NCBI GenBank assembly: GCA_036403235.1
Contig: DASWRI010000062.1
Location: 1-64,000 of the forward strand
Origin: JBGTFE01 sp036403235
GTDB taxonomy: Bacteria > Acidobacteriota > Blastocatellia > Pyrinomonadales > Pyrinomonadaceae
Direction: 5' to 3'
DNA length: 64,000 nucleotides
Under the pieces are notes generated by a model, which made no database searches, was not told the DNA's origin, and saw only the letters and a list, made by a program, of their open reading frames with translations. Positions 31,524 through 42,600 of the stretch are shown piece by piece; the stretch's first letter is position 1; each line of letters starts with the position of its first letter. A program made the translations under genes and the position numbers.

Positions 31524-34088
31524 ATGACGCAAGCCTCGAAAAGTAGTGAAGGGACGACATTTCTAAGCGTCGATCCCATTGATTTGATGGCGCCAATTGC
31601 GGTGGGTGATAATGACCCTCGTCTTCAGGGAATAAAAGCCGCCACGGCGTATGGGCTGACAGGTAACGGCTCTACGGATGATGCGAGCGCTCTTGATACG
31701 CTCGTCAATGGCACGCTTCAAACGTATCATCAGGGCGGTATTGTGTATTTCGAAGGAAGCGACGATGCCGAGACGAGAGATTATAAGATTGGCTCAAGCA
31801 TCGCCATTCCTGCGAATGTAATATTAAGGTTCGGACCCGGTGCTCGTCTGCAAGTTAGCTCAGGAGCTGTGGTAACAATCAATTCAATGGAGGATGCAGG
31901 CAGTCGCCAAATATTTGTCGGTCCTGGTAAGGTCGTATTCAATAAGAACGCCGTCGCGGAGATGAATTTTTCGTGGTGGGCTGGCATTACGAGCAGCGGC
32001 GATGATAGGAATGCTTTTGAACAGGCAAGGCAAAGCCTGAACAATAATTTAGGCGGTATTTTGAAAATACCGCCCGGAGTGTGGAAAACCACATCTTTTG
32101 TTCCGCCCTCGGGGTCTATAATTCAAGGTTCAGGGTCTGGACTTTCCGAAACAAACGCGACGGTATTGACTCTTTACGATTTAGCTTCGACCGACTGTGT
32201 TGTGAAAGTTTCAGATATAAGCTTTCGCAATATTATTATCCGCGATTTAACTATCTCGGTTGCAACATCAACGACGGCAAGCTGTCTTATTGCCGAAGGA
32301 ACTGCTCCATACTCATCCAGTGGGCTGGAGTTGAACAACGTTACGTTTATGGGTTCAGGTACGAGCGCGCCCGCGCAGGCATTTATAAAAGATTTAGGCG
32401 GCACCTGGGAGGTAATTAACGTCAAGTTTAATCACTGCACATGGTTTGTTCCGCCTGAAGGAACGGGTTTTAAGTGCACTACGCCCAACTGCTCGTTAAT
32501 GTTCGACCAGCCGTTTTTTTATACGGCTGTCGGCGCGATTAACATACATCTGGCTCAGGTCGGCTCGATTACGGTTGTCAATCCGACTCACAACGGCATC
32601 TCTTCCGTTCAATCTATAACGACGCTCAACCGCACGGTCACGGCTTCCGTAACTGGCACCAACCTGACAGTCTCGTCCGGCGCGTTAACTGTTAATGATA
32701 TAGGGCAAAGAGTGCTTATTACAGGCGTATCAAGTACATTCGACTCTTATATTACCGCCGTCACCGGATCGCAGTCGGCAACAGTAGAAGATACTGCGCC
32801 CGCTACCGTTTCCGGCTCAACTGGTATTTACCGTTCCGCTCCGCCCCCGGTTACGTCGGTGAATCGCACGGTCACGGCTTCCATTACTTCCGGCACGAAA
32901 ACCCTGACGTTCGTGACCGGCGCGCCGGCTACCTTAGATATTGGGCAAAAAGTAGTTATTGCAGGAAAGCTGAATTCTTATATTGCGAGCATCAACACCA
33001 CCACAAATACCGCAACCGTTAAGGATAACGCGACGGGAACAACAACGGGCGGCGGTGAGTCGATGCAGATTTACCGTAGTATGGCTAAATGCGCATATTA
33101 CATTTCAGGCTCACACGGCTGTATAAATATTATCGGAAGTCAGGATGAAGGCTTTCAGTATTTTATTATTGTCGATACTGTCGGACAGCTGGAGTTTCCG
33201 CTCACGCTTATGGGCAATAACGTCCAGTCAACCATTCTGCTGAATAAATCCATTACGGTTAACTCAATCGGCAATCATTATTATTCACAGACATATGTTA
33301 TCGGCGCAGATAGCGGGGCAAGAATCGGCTCGGTAAATGATTATGTAAAAAAATGGACAATCAATCCCAAGCCTCTGCCTGCAATCATCGGCGTAACGCT
33401 TCTGACACCGCGTCTTTTGGGTGAAAACTTAGGCGGACCTCTTTTGATTAACGAGCCCGGCACAATGGATGGCGTAAAACGGCAGGCGTTCAGGATGCCG
33501 ACCGACTTCAAATTCGGTCCCGAGTTCGGTATAGACCCTGACCCGAGCAATCCGGTAGTAGGAATCGGGTCAGTATATAGCAAACAGATGCTTCGCATTG
33601 GTCGTCTTAATTATACAACCGAAGATTTTGATTATTATTATGACTTAAAACGAGATTATGAAGACGGGCGATTTAAGTTTGCCGGAAATCAATCCGAGCC
33701 GTATAAAGGCTATGACTTTAACGCGGACATCGCCGCAGCGCAGCGCATTACATCCGGCGTAGTAGCTTTAACTGATGAAGCTAATATAACGACAAACGCT
33801 AAACTGGGCAATACGTTTACGGTAACACTTGGAGGTAACAGAAATCTCAATGCCCCGCTCAACCCGGTAGACGGTCAGGAGATTACCTGGGAGATTAAGC
33901 AAGACGCAACAGGTAGCCGGACGCTTACACTGGCAACCGGAATGTATGGTTTCGTTCTCGGCTCAACCATTACATCAACTACGCTTTCGACCGGAGCTAA
34001 TCTGACCGATATTCTGAAAGCAAGGTATAGCGTTGCAGGTCATGGATGGAGAGTAATACTTTTTGAGAAGGGCTATGTTAGTCTTTAG
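31524..34088 (+). CDS. Tail-spike-like beta-helix protein
   Basis: Protein of 854 residues without a signal peptide; AGGAG lies before the ATG at 31524. An N-terminal segment with GLTGNGSTDDASALDTLVNG is the usual entry into a pectate-lyase-fold beta-helix, as in phage tail spikes. In the middle are two tandem copies of a roughly 75-residue repeat beginning NRTVTAS and containing DIGQ-VVI and TATV-D. The C-terminal domain (LNPVDGQEITWEIKQDATGS to the end) resembles those closing phage tail fibres and spikes. The neighbour upstream is a secreted beta-helix protein. It may be a phage-derived surface-binding protein; no enzymatic residue can be named. Confidence 0.7.
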   Translation: MTQASKSSEGTTFLSVDPIDLMAPIAVGDNDPRLQGIKAATAYGLTGNGSTDDASALDTLVNGTLQTYHQGGIVYFEGSDDAETRDYKIGSSIAIPANVILRFGPGARLQVSSGAVVTINSMEDAGSRQIFVGPGKVVFNKNAVAEMNFSWWAGITSSGDDRNAFEQARQSLNNNLGGILKIPPGVWKTTSFVPPSGSIIQGSGSGLSETNATVLTLYDLASTDCVVKVSDISFRNIIIRDLTISVATSTTASCLIAEGTAPYSSSGLELNNVTFMGSGTSAPAQAFIKDLGGTWEVINVKFNHCTWFVPPEGTGFKCTTPNCSLMFDQPFFYTAVGAINIHLAQVGSITVVNPTHNGISSVQSITTLNRTVTASVTGTNLTVSSGALTVNDIGQRVLITGVSSTFDSYITAVTGSQSATVEDTAPATVSGSTGIYRSAPPPVTSVNRTVTASITSGTKTLTFVTGAPATLDIGQKVVIAGKLNSYIASINTTTNTATVKDNATGTTTGGGESMQIYRSMAKCAYYISGSHGCINIIGSQDEGFQYFIIVDTVGQLEFPLTLMGNNVQSTILLNKSITVNSIGNHYYSQTYVIGADSGARIGSVNDYVKKWTINPKPLPAIIGVTLLTPRLLGENLGGPLLINEPGTMDGVKRQAFRMPTDFKFGPEFGIDPDPSNPVVGIGSVYSKQMLRIGRLNYTTEDFDYYYDLKRDYEDGRFKFAGNQSEPYKGYDFNADIAAAQRITSGVVALTDEANITTNAKLGNTFTVTLGGNRNLNAPLNPVDGQEITWEIKQDATGSRTLTLATGMYGFVLGSTITSTTLSTGANLTDILKARYSVAGHGWRVILFEKGYVSL

Positions 34089-34219
34089 CATCCTGTTTTA
34101 TTTCTGAAAGGATGGGGTATTTTTACAAAATAGCTCGAAAAACGACCTTTTTGAGATGACGGAAAGTAAATATTTTTCTGCATCGTAGGATTAGAATACG
34201 ACCGAAAAGATAAAGGGCT

Positions 34220-34260
34220 AGAATAAAAGGCGCAAAGCAAAAACTCGCGCCTTTTATTCT
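34220..34260. terminator. Bidirectional terminator
   Basis: A 14-base perfect stem, AGAATAAAAGGCGC with its complement, and a loop of 13 bases. A and T runs inside the stem ends let it serve the beta-helix gene on the left and the convergent DUF4384-like fragment on the right. Confidence 0.75.
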
Positions 34261-34267
34261 AAAAGCT

Positions 34268-34657
34268 TCATCTCTCAAAATCGTTTCGAAGTTCTTTCAA
34301 ATCACTCAATGTTTCAAGAGTTTTCATTTTCCCGTCTGAATCGGTTTTAAGATTGGTCAAAGGTTTTGGCGAAAGAATAATTGTCAAAAGCTCGCCCGAA
34401 TAATTATCTTTTTTTGGATTAATTACAAAATACGGTAACTCCTCCGCTTGGTCGGGAATATCGACAAGCAGACCTGACTGAACACGACTATCTTCCTCTG
34501 CTAAAGCGGGAAAAATCAAGAAAGGTTTGCCGAAAGTGCCGTTTGTATAAATTTCGCTGTTAATGACATAAAGATAACACGAGTTTGAAGATTCAATTGC
34601 GAGACGCACACGGTCGCCTGCCTGAAAAACTGTGTCGAGATTAACTCTTTCGGCTAT
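34268..34657 (-). pseudogene. DUF4384-like fragment
   Basis: The frame reads ERVNLDTVFQAGDRVRLAIE, then CYLYVINSEIYTNGTFGKP and ends after LLTIILSPKPL. This matches the DUF4384 core, in which GDRVRL opens the domain and YLYVIN follows. A stop lies directly upstream and no good start or ribosome site is visible, while complete proteins usually carry further N-terminal sequence. It is most likely a 5'-truncated gene; translation from the GTG at 34609 cannot be excluded. Confidence 0.6.
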
Positions 34658-34893
34658 TCACATCATTCTACCGCCATTTGCATCTAAAACAGGAAGTTTG
34701 AAGCCGGATTCCGACGAAATCGGCGGGTGCATTTAACTGTTACGCCGAGTTCCAGTAATTTTTCCGATTTATTCGTGTTTTTTTGGTCGACAGCCTAGGC
34801 TTGCGACGGTTGATGCTTTTATTCTGCCGGACAAATTTGTAAGTGGTGCGACGATTTGATGAAATTGTCTTTTTGCGTTTATTTCCTGAGTTG

Positions 34894-34977
34894 GGCTGCC
34901 AGACGACAAATCCCTGCACGAGCGGCGGAAGCGGTGCTATATCGAAACGCATCAACGGAGTGTGGGTCTGCAATTAA
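34894..34977 (+). pseudogene. Stray 3' end of a beta-helix gene
   Basis: These 84 bases encode GCQTTNPCTSGGSGAISKRI and then NGVWVCN before a stop, nearly identical to the end of the protein at 29779-31221. The DNA matches at about nine positions in ten. It is a remnant of a duplicated copy; nothing recognisable precedes it. Confidence 0.85.
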
Positions 34978-35016
34978 AAAGGTCTGAATATTATCTCTCA
35001 TACGTAATACAGACAA

Positions 35017-35053
35017 TAAAAAAGAGGCTTAAATAATCTAAGCCTCTTTTTTA
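35017..35053. terminator. Bidirectional terminator
   Basis: AAAAAAGAGGCTTA and its complement around a short loop give a strong stem with A and T tails. It ends transcription from the minus-strand gene at 35078-35353 and from anything arriving from the left. Confidence 0.85.
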
Positions 35054-35077
35054 TTTTCACGGTTTTTCGACGATTAT

Positions 35078-35353
35078 CTAAAAATCGGGATAACCGCACG
35101 AGTCGCCGTCATAAGCGACATAATACTGTGTGACCTGTCCGGTCGTAAAAACGCCGAAACAGGTGACGTCCCGGTGACCGACGACGGTCGACCAGGTGCT
35201 GTCGTAATAATCGATGAAAACTTCGTGCTCGGGTTTCGCGCCGGCAGAATTGTTCTGCAAAAGCGAAGTGCCCATTAAAACGGTGGACGCGGTTATCGCA
35301 AAAATAACCAGAAGAAATACTCTCGAACGAATTAAATTTTTAACTTTCTGCAT
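35078..35353 (-). CDS. Small secreted protein (DUF6289-like)
   Basis: Protein of 91 residues: an N-terminal hydrophobic segment (FLLVIFAITASTVLMG) that should act as signal peptide or anchor, then a short exported part, FIDYYDSTWSTVVGHRDVTC and a second Cys near the end, which could form a disulphide. The YYxS-x-x-VVG-x-x-x-x-C arrangement resembles DUF6289 proteins. Function unknown. AAGGAG is placed properly before the ATG at 35353. Confidence 0.6.
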   Translation of the reverse strand: MQKVKNLIRSRVFLLVIFAITASTVLMGTSLLQNNSAGAKPEHEVFIDYYDSTWSTVVGHRDVTCFGVFTTGQVTQYYVAYDGDSCGYPDF

Positions 35354-35495
35354 GTTTATCTCCTTGAAATGTTTGGGATTGGAGCTTGGGAGCTGCAATC
35401 GGACTTAAGTAAAATTAATCGAAATTTCAGACGATATAAGGGGTCGTCCTCTTGTTGTGCGATATTGTCAGATTACTTGTTAAATCCGAAAAAGT

Positions 35496-36056
35496 CTATT
35501 GAAAAACTTTACAGCAGCCCTGGTATAAACTTACAAATAGAATAATCCAAACAATCAGAATTAATATAAAAGTAACTATACCGATTAGTATCCCGCACAT
35601 AATCGAATGAATTTCAATGTTAAAGGCATCTGCCGAAATTTGTTTTGAATCTGTTTGAGTTTGGCTTGAATTCGGCGGCGCTATGAGTTCGGAAATTTTA
35701 TCCCTAAATTTAAATAAATAATAGAGCGCGGCAATTCCGAAACCAATAAAGCTGAGAAAGAAACAGCCCACGAAAAATCCCAGATAGTTGATTATTCCCG
35801 AATCGACCAGTTCACCGCGCCTGAGCCAGACGGCAGCTAAAATTGTCCCGCAGAATACAATCGATGAAACCCACCACGACATACAAACTTTTGCAATCGT
35901 ATTTAAATAGATAAGTTTTTGTCCGAGCAGAAAATGAAGAGTTTCATCTTTATTTTCAGATATTTTATCTTTTTTGGGTTTATTATCTTTTTTAGGTTTT
36001 TTAGATTTATTCTCGGGCTTATCTACGTCCGGCGATGGAAGATTTTTCTTGTTCAT
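35496..36056 (-). CDS. Membrane protein with lysine-rich N-terminus
   Basis: Protein of 186 residues. Residues 14-35 are almost entirely Lys, Asp, Pro and Asn. Three strongly hydrophobic segments follow (about 61-78, 91-115 and 152-178). No family recognised. AGGAGATAAC lies just before the ATG, so it is probably expressed. Nearby genes give no clue to its role. Confidence 0.6.
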   Translation of the reverse strand: MNKKNLPSPDVDKPENKSKKPKKDNKPKKDKISENKDETLHFLLGQKLIYLNTIAKVCMSWWVSSIVFCGTILAAVWLRRGELVDSGIINYLGFFVGCFFLSFIGFGIAALYYLFKFRDKISELIAPPNSSQTQTDSKQISADAFNIEIHSIMCGILIGIVTFILILIVWIILFVSLYQGCCKVFQ

Positions 36057-36417
36057 TGAGAGTTATCTCCTATAGGAAATCGCCGTAATCATAACACAGG
36101 GTAAAATTTGAGGTCGCCAGTAATCTCAACAATTTTTTTGAAAAAATGTTAACACCTGTTTTTGACATGTGTTGGGTATGTAGAAATCCTATAAACAGAG
36201 GGGAAAGCCGTATAAAATAGTCTTATTGCAAGCCGGAGCGTTGTTGGGTAAGCCGCTATAGGTTATGGCCACTCGCTTTCATTGGAAATCGGGTAATTTT
36301 CGATTCTATACTAAAATTCCTTATTGATACTTTTCGTGGGTTTGGGCGGAAAAACCCTACTTCGTCCTGTTGTGAATTTGCATATAAAGTGTCAAAAACA
36401 TTTATTCTGAAACCTGT
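36057..36417. other. Intergenic region without a recognised feature
   Basis: No coding frame, repeat or RNA gene could be supported on either strand here. Confidence 0.5.
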
Positions 36418-36451
36418 GCAAAAGGCGTGCCTGAAAACTTAGACACGCCTT
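36418..36451 (-). terminator. Terminator of the alpha-amylase gene
   Basis: On the minus strand, AAGGCGTG pairs with CACGCCTT around a 14-base loop and is followed by TTGC after a TTTT run that begins in the stem. It lies 22 bases past the amylase stop. Confidence 0.65.
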
Positions 36452-36473
36452 AAAATCTAAACTTCTTAAGTTA

Positions 36474-38609
36474 TTAGTACTGCCAATTGACGTTGACAAA
36501 ACCCGTTCCGGCAGTCGGGACGGTATAGCTGTGGTTAGCACCGTTTTCCCATGTTACCGTTCCATTAGCGGCGATTTTAATAAATTTGAACTGAATCGTT
36601 TTGCCCGCCGGAGCGCTGACGTTTAGAAACCAATTTGGATAGTTCGGCGTCAGCATCGGTCCGACCGCTCCGTCCCAAGTCGTGTTCCAGTTGCTCAGCT
36701 CGACCGTATTTCCGGTCAGGAAAATGTAGTCACCCGTGCTGGTCGGCGTCGCATTATTGACCGTAAACGTCACCGGAATCAGTTTCGCCTGTAGAACGGT
36801 AAAATTAATTCCGTTGGAAACGGAAGCTCCGCGCGTCACCGTTACGCTGTAATCGCCGTTTGTAACATTCGGGACGGTAGCGACGATTTGCGTGTCAGAC
36901 CACGAAGTTACGGTGGCGGTCGTCGTGCCGAATTTGACCGTTCCGGTCGTCGCGCCGAAATCTTTTCCGCCGATAGTTACTTTTACGCCGGATTGCGCGT
37001 TAGTCGGGCCAATCGAGCCGATTTGCGGAGTTGTCGCCGAGGGCGCAATGTAACTCCAGACAGCAACAGTATTTGCCCCAATATTAAAACTAACCGCCGG
37101 ATTATTGCCGCCCGAACCCGTATTTACGGTCAAAGATGAACCATTGAGCGTTCCCGTCAAATAATCGGAATAGGTTCCCGCCGGAAGCGCCGTGTTCAAA
37201 CCGGAAATATTGTATGTGTTTATAGTGCTTTTGTTAATCGCCACCAAAACGACGTTGTTGTAAAACTTGCGCTCATAGATATAGACGTCATTGTTCATCC
37301 ATCGCTGCTGCATCGAACCATAAGCTAGCGCGGAATTATTTTTTCGCAAATCGGAAAGTTTTTTGATTAATCCGTAAGCCGTTGTGGACGTCGAAAAGCC
37401 GGGCATCGCCGGACGATTATACGGGTCGTCGCCGCCCCCCGTGTCGTTATGCAGATATTGTTCCGTGCCGTAGTAAATACAGGGAATTCCGCGAACTGTC
37501 TGGACAAAGGCAATCGCTTCGTGAAGGCGATTGTTATTGTTGTTGACCGATAAAAAACGCTTCATATCGTGATTATCGATGAACGTAATCAAATCGTCTT
37601 TCCAGGCAAAATTTGTGTTTTCCTGATTTAGAACGGTATCGATGTCCGAGAAATTGCTTGCTCCGGCAAAGACGTTTCGAATCGCCTGATTTAGAGGAAA
37701 ATCGAGCAGGGAAATTCCGCTCTTGTTAGCAAATTTGTAGGAATCCCGGTAAAGCGGGTCGCCCGTTGTGCCCTGATACCATTCGCCGAATAAAAAACTG
37801 TCTTTGTTGGTGTAAACCGTATTGGCAAAACTGTATTCCCAGCCCCAGGTGACGTGTTTAACGGCGTCAATGCGAAAACCGTCAACGCCGTGTGTTTGAA
37901 GCAAGAGTGCAGCATCTTTCAAATAGGCGTCGACCGTCGCCTGTTCCTGATTCAAATCCGACAAATCGAAAAGCGAATAATACTGAACCTGATAACGGTC
38001 GTCAAAATTGGAGATATTTCCGTTATGATGAAAATATCCGTTTGAATCGCTCGGGTAATTTCCGACATAAGTTCCGTTATCGTAAAATGCCCCGAACTCG
38101 CCGTCGTTGTCTTGGTTGGTATGATTCGGCGCAAAATCGACGATGACTTTGATTCCATTGGTATGCGCAGCGCTGACCATATTGTCAAAGTCCGTCCAAG
38201 TATTTGAACTGTTGCCCGAATGTTCTTCGATACGTTTGAAATCGCGTCCCTGATAACCGTGATAAGGCGCGGTCGCTTGTCCGGCAAAAGGAACGCTCAA
38301 ATTCAAATTATCAACCGGCGGCGAAATCCAAATTGCCGTGACGCCCATATTTTTCAGATATGTCATCTTGGCTTGAATTCCAGCCAAATCTCCGCCCCAA
38401 TACAAACGCCAATTCGATTGCGCCGAGTCGAAAAGCCCTGAGCTTTGAGCCGGATTATCGTTTGACGCACTCCCGTTGTAAAAACGGTCGGTAATAATTT
38501 GATAAATGGTTTCGTGTTTAAAATCAGCCGGTTTTACGGCAGACGGTAAAATCGAAATTATACAAAACAAAAGGAAAAAAGATGCGACGTTTTTCAGAGT
38601 AACTTTCAT
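36474..38609 (-). CDS. Secreted GH13 alpha-amylase, CGTase-like
   Basis: Starch-degrading enzyme of 711 residues with a signal peptide (FFLLFCIISILPSAVKPAD). The GH13 barrel shows VDFAPNHTN, DGFRIDAVKHV (nucleophile Asp), FGEWYQG (acid Glu) and FIDNHDMKRF. After the barrel come domain C, an IPT/TIG domain (IGSIGPTNAQSGVKVTIGG) and a C-terminal CBM20 starch-binding domain (IFLTGNTVELSNWN). This A/B/C/D/E order is that of cyclodextrin glucanotransferases and maltogenic amylases; which reaction it performs cannot be told. Start at 38609, preceded by AAAGGAGATTTCCA. Confidence 0.92.
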   Translation of the reverse strand: MKVTLKNVASFFLLFCIISILPSAVKPADFKHETIYQIITDRFYNGSASNDNPAQSSGLFDSAQSNWRLYWGGDLAGIQAKMTYLKNMGVTAIWISPPVDNLNLSVPFAGQATAPYHGYQGRDFKRIEEHSGNSSNTWTDFDNMVSAAHTNGIKVIVDFAPNHTNQDNDGEFGAFYDNGTYVGNYPSDSNGYFHHNGNISNFDDRYQVQYYSLFDLSDLNQEQATVDAYLKDAALLLQTHGVDGFRIDAVKHVTWGWEYSFANTVYTNKDSFLFGEWYQGTTGDPLYRDSYKFANKSGISLLDFPLNQAIRNVFAGASNFSDIDTVLNQENTNFAWKDDLITFIDNHDMKRFLSVNNNNNRLHEAIAFVQTVRGIPCIYYGTEQYLHNDTGGGDDPYNRPAMPGFSTSTTAYGLIKKLSDLRKNNSALAYGSMQQRWMNNDVYIYERKFYNNVVLVAINKSTINTYNISGLNTALPAGTYSDYLTGTLNGSSLTVNTGSGGNNPAVSFNIGANTVAVWSYIAPSATTPQIGSIGPTNAQSGVKVTIGGKDFGATTGTVKFGTTTATVTSWSDTQIVATVPNVTNGDYSVTVTRGASVSNGINFTVLQAKLIPVTFTVNNATPTSTGDYIFLTGNTVELSNWNTTWDGAVGPMLTPNYPNWFLNVSAPAGKTIQFKFIKIAANGTVTWENGANHSYTVPTAGTGFVNVNWQY

Positions 38610-38772
38610 TGGAAATCTCCTTTCTGGCTGTTCCGCACAACTTTTCGTTGCGGGAGAAACAATTTGTAAAATTGAAAATTTTCTATCCAAAGCAGTTTTC
38701 GGATAGTGGAAAATAACAAGAATTCGGTTGAATGTTTCGTGATTATAAATGTATTTTAATGACAGTGCAAAC

Positions 38773-38797
38773 TTAGTTTGTTGCGAGAACAAACTAA
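38773..38797. promoter_or_regulatory. Inverted repeat upstream of the amylase gene
   Basis: TTAGTTTGTT and its complement AACAAACTAA are separated by five bases, about 165 bases before the amylase start. It has the form of a repressor operator; no T-run follows, so a terminator is less likely. Confidence 0.4.
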
Positions 38798-39056
38798 CTT
38801 AATTACTAATTTAATTTTTGAAGCTAAATCCGTAATGAAAGCGAACGGTTTTGAGGCTCTTAATTAAGGCAATAATATATTTTTCTCACCTGTATTCGTA
38901 AGAAGATTAAAGTAAATTCAGCTCTTTTCTGTAAAAGTTCGCCTAAAAATTTAGGCTGATTTTGTTTGCTGATTTTGTTTAAGGAAAGAGCTATACCCAG
39001 AACTTCAGTGAAATCAAATTTTTCGTTGACTTCCACTTAAAAAAAGACTTATAAAA

Positions 39057-39251
39057 CATTCTGCCGAAATCGGTTATGAATTGTTTTGGTATAATCCCGA
39101 AAACGTTAAAGCCTGTCGAATTTATGTTCGACAAACGGTTAATCTTCAAGACCGCGCGGATTGGAGCAATCAGCATCAATGGCTGCTTGCGCAATTGGAG
39201 AAGCTACACAAAACGTTCGCTCAAAGAATTCGTAAACTGACATTGGAATAA
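39057..39251 (+). pseudogene. 3' fragment of a DUF4268 gene
   Basis: The frame reads GYELFWYNPENVKACRIYVR, then DWSNQHQWLLAQLEKLHKTF and RIRKLTLE before a stop. The W-x-x-QHQWLLxxLExLHKxF pattern is the end of DUF4268. Stops lie immediately upstream in frame and no start is visible, so only the last 60 or so codons survive. The rest of the 38.8-39.6 kb gap is empty. Confidence 0.7.
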
Positions 39252-39635
39252 ATGGTTCGTAGAAAATTTTCCGATAATACCTTTTTGATACTTTGATTAT
39301 TTAACGGATTTATTTACTGAACGCAGCAGAAATGGTAATTGAATCTGGTACAATAATATTTCTTTCATTTTTTCCACTATCGAACTTACTCCAAATATTC
39401 AGAAAACATCGGCCGCCGGTAGCTGTGCTGTAAAAGTCGCACCTTCGTCGGGCGATTCTATTGGAGATTCATCCAATTACTCGAATCGAATCTTTTTAGA
39501 ATAACAACGGGCAGAGAATTAAGTTTATTTTATTTTCAGTTTCGATTGCTATACGAATAGCGAGAGTATTAAAATATTTATCAGCTTTAGCATAATTATC
39601 AGTTATTTCTGATAGATTTTAATTTTCATAGTTTA
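39252..39635. other. Intergenic region without a recognised feature
   Basis: AT-rich, with no credible gene, repeat or terminator that I could see. Confidence 0.5.
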
Positions 39636-42600
39636 CTACTTCGCTAAAACGATAAAATCAATGTTTGAACTTTCTTCGGAAACGAAAACAACTCGCGGAG
39701 CAAATTCATACAGCTTGTGCGAGACATTGATTACGTAAGTTTCTCCGACTGAAACATCGGAGAAACTGTAGTAGCCGAACGGGCTGGTTCTGGACAGCCT
39801 GACGTTGCCGTTTGAATCGACCATCGAAACCTGAGCGTTTGAAACGCCGAGCCCGTTTGTATCGACGACGCGACCGCCGATATTTACACTGGCGGCAGTC
39901 GGGGCAAGCGGTTCTCCTAAAGTCCAATTTGAATAAACCGACAAATTCTTGACCGTGAACTTATTATTTGTCGTATCGAGAATAAACGTCGAACCATTCG
40001 GCGCATATCGAATAACCGGCGCGCCTGATGTCGAGACACGTAAAATATTAAATGCGCTTTCGGTGGCGGTTGCCGGAATGTCGCCGTCCAGATAGTTCCA
40101 CGTTACATTAGAGGTAATACCCGAGCCGTTAAGTGTCCAGTAGCGTTGAAGCGTCTTGTTTGCATTGAGCGACGGGCTTGCCGGAGCAGTTCCCGCATTC
40201 GCCTTTACACTTAAATCTCCCGCCCCGGCCGTAACTACGACATCAATCGGAGAATACTGGCCGACGGATGTGCCAACCGGAAAAGTGAAAGCGCCGGTTC
40301 CTCCGAAAGTCTTTTTCAGATTACCGATAATATAACCGGATGTGCGCGAAATCGTGCTTGTAGAACCAATCGACAGTGTCGAACCGCCCATCGAAATATT
40401 GCCGTTTGTTAAGGTCAAAAGACCTGTAACGCTCGCATCATTGCCGAATGTAACGCCTGACGCATTATTAACGGTCAAATTGCCGAACGGAATCGGAAGA
40501 GCACCGCCGGCGGCATTTTGTGCAGACGACCCGTTAAATATAACCGTTCCGGCCTGAGGGTTAAATCCGCCGCTGATTGAAAGATTACCTCCAATGGTTA
40601 TGCTGTAATTATTCGAGCTGACGTCAAACGTTGTCGCGCCGCCCATCGATAACGTGGCGAGAACCGTAATATTGCCGCCGAGCGCAACCGAGTTGGCAGT
40701 AGACAGATTGTTATAGGTAAATGCCGGAATCGTTTGCAGCGCAGTTCCGCTAAAAAGAAGCGTATTGCCGGTCATTAGATAACCGACATTTGTAGCACTC
40801 GGGCTGAATGCGCCTAAGATTTGCATAACCCCATTGGCTAATGTGACGTTTGCATTGCCGCGGCTGCCGCTGATTGTCAGATTGTTATAAATGAACACCG
40901 GCACAGTCTGTGCGCCAGGGCCATTGAAATCTATCGTGCTTCCGTTAGTTGTATAAGAATTCGTCCCGGGCGTATATGTGCCGGCAATCTTAATAATGCC
41001 GCTTGATGCGAGGGTTCGAGAACCGTTGTTGCTGCTGGTCAGATTATTGTAGGTAAAAGCCGGAATCGTTTGCGCCGCTGCGCCGTTGAAATTAACAGTG
41101 TTGCCGGCAATGGTGTGCCCGGTCGCACTGCCCGGCGTGAAAACACCGGAGATATTTATAGTTCCGCTTGGCAATATCTTGTTAAAATTACTGAAAGTTA
41201 GATTGTCGTATTGCCCCGGAGCTATGTTTTGTCCGGCAGATGACTGATTGTAATTAACGGTTCCCGCCGCATTACTATTGAATGTGCCGCTTGAAAAAGA
41301 GACTGCTCCGTTTAAGGTCAGAGTGTTGGAAGCCACACTGAGCGCGCCGCTCGTCAGCGTCAGAGTGCCGCTGACCGTCTCGTTATTGCCGAGACTGACT
41401 CCAGCCGGATTGCTGATAATCAGATTATTAAACGTTGTCGAGGTCGCGCCGCCGATTGTCTGCGCCGCCGAGCCGTTGAAAACGACCTGTCCATTCAAGG
41501 GATTAAAAATTCCGCCGTTGTTAACCCAGTTACCAGTGGCTAATTTCAAAGTAAAACTCGCCGGTTGTCCGCAGTTCCCGCCACCGCCGCCATTCAACTT
41601 ACCTGCGGAGAGTGTAAAATCATTAATCGTAGTATTGCCGAGAATGTTCACGGTTACATTGCTATTCAAATTCACGCTTTCATTGTATGTTCCGCCGTAA
41701 ACGTCTACTATGCCGCCGGGAAGCTGGTTTGCAATCGCTGTTTGGATACTCGTAAAACATGGCGCGTTGCCGCCACAGATACCCGCCGAGTCAGCATACA
41801 TAATCGTCGATATATACGCCGTTGCAAGCGGCTTATTGGTGAGATGAACGAATCCGGTTTGCTTGGGAGCCGCCGAGAACGCACTGCACGAGATGTCATC
41901 GAAGCCGGACGGTATCGCTGTCGCGCTGATGTCGAAGATATAAAGCCCGTTCTGCGCGGACGCAATCGAACCATTGTATGACTGTAGCGCAATAAGCAGT
42001 TTCGTGTTCGACAGCCACGTCAGCGAGTTCACAATCGACTGAGGGTATATGTAGGTGCTGCCGCAGGAGGTCGTCGTCCCGTTGAACGGAATCGGCCCGG
42101 AGACAGGATTGCGTGCTGCCGTGTTGTCGTAGACTTTGACCTGCGCAGTTCCGAACGCTGTGTATGTCGCCACCGCGATATGACCGTCGGGTGATGCCGC
42201 GACTTTATCGTTTCTGCCGCCCGTATTGACTGTCTTGACCAGCGCAACCGGTGAAACTGTATAGAAACTCAGTAGTTTGTGAAACGCGGAATTGTTCGAA
42301 ATGACGAGCTGGCTGTTTTGAGTGTCCCATGCCAGTCCGCGAGGAATGTCGACCGAGAAATTCGGGCCAGCTCCGTCGATGATATCGGTTTCGGCGCTGG
42401 TCGTTGAGCTGGTTGGCGTGATGATGGCAATCTTGGACTTGCCGACGTTGTGGGCGGGGTCGGTTTCGAGTCCGTCGGTGAGTCCGATTGCATACGTGCC
42501 GGCGGGCTGAGTCGGTAAATTCACTACCGAGAAGCTGCCGTATCCGGCTGCCGTCAGATTGCGTCCTGAGGGAGCAGCGGTATATATGCCATTCAGCAGA

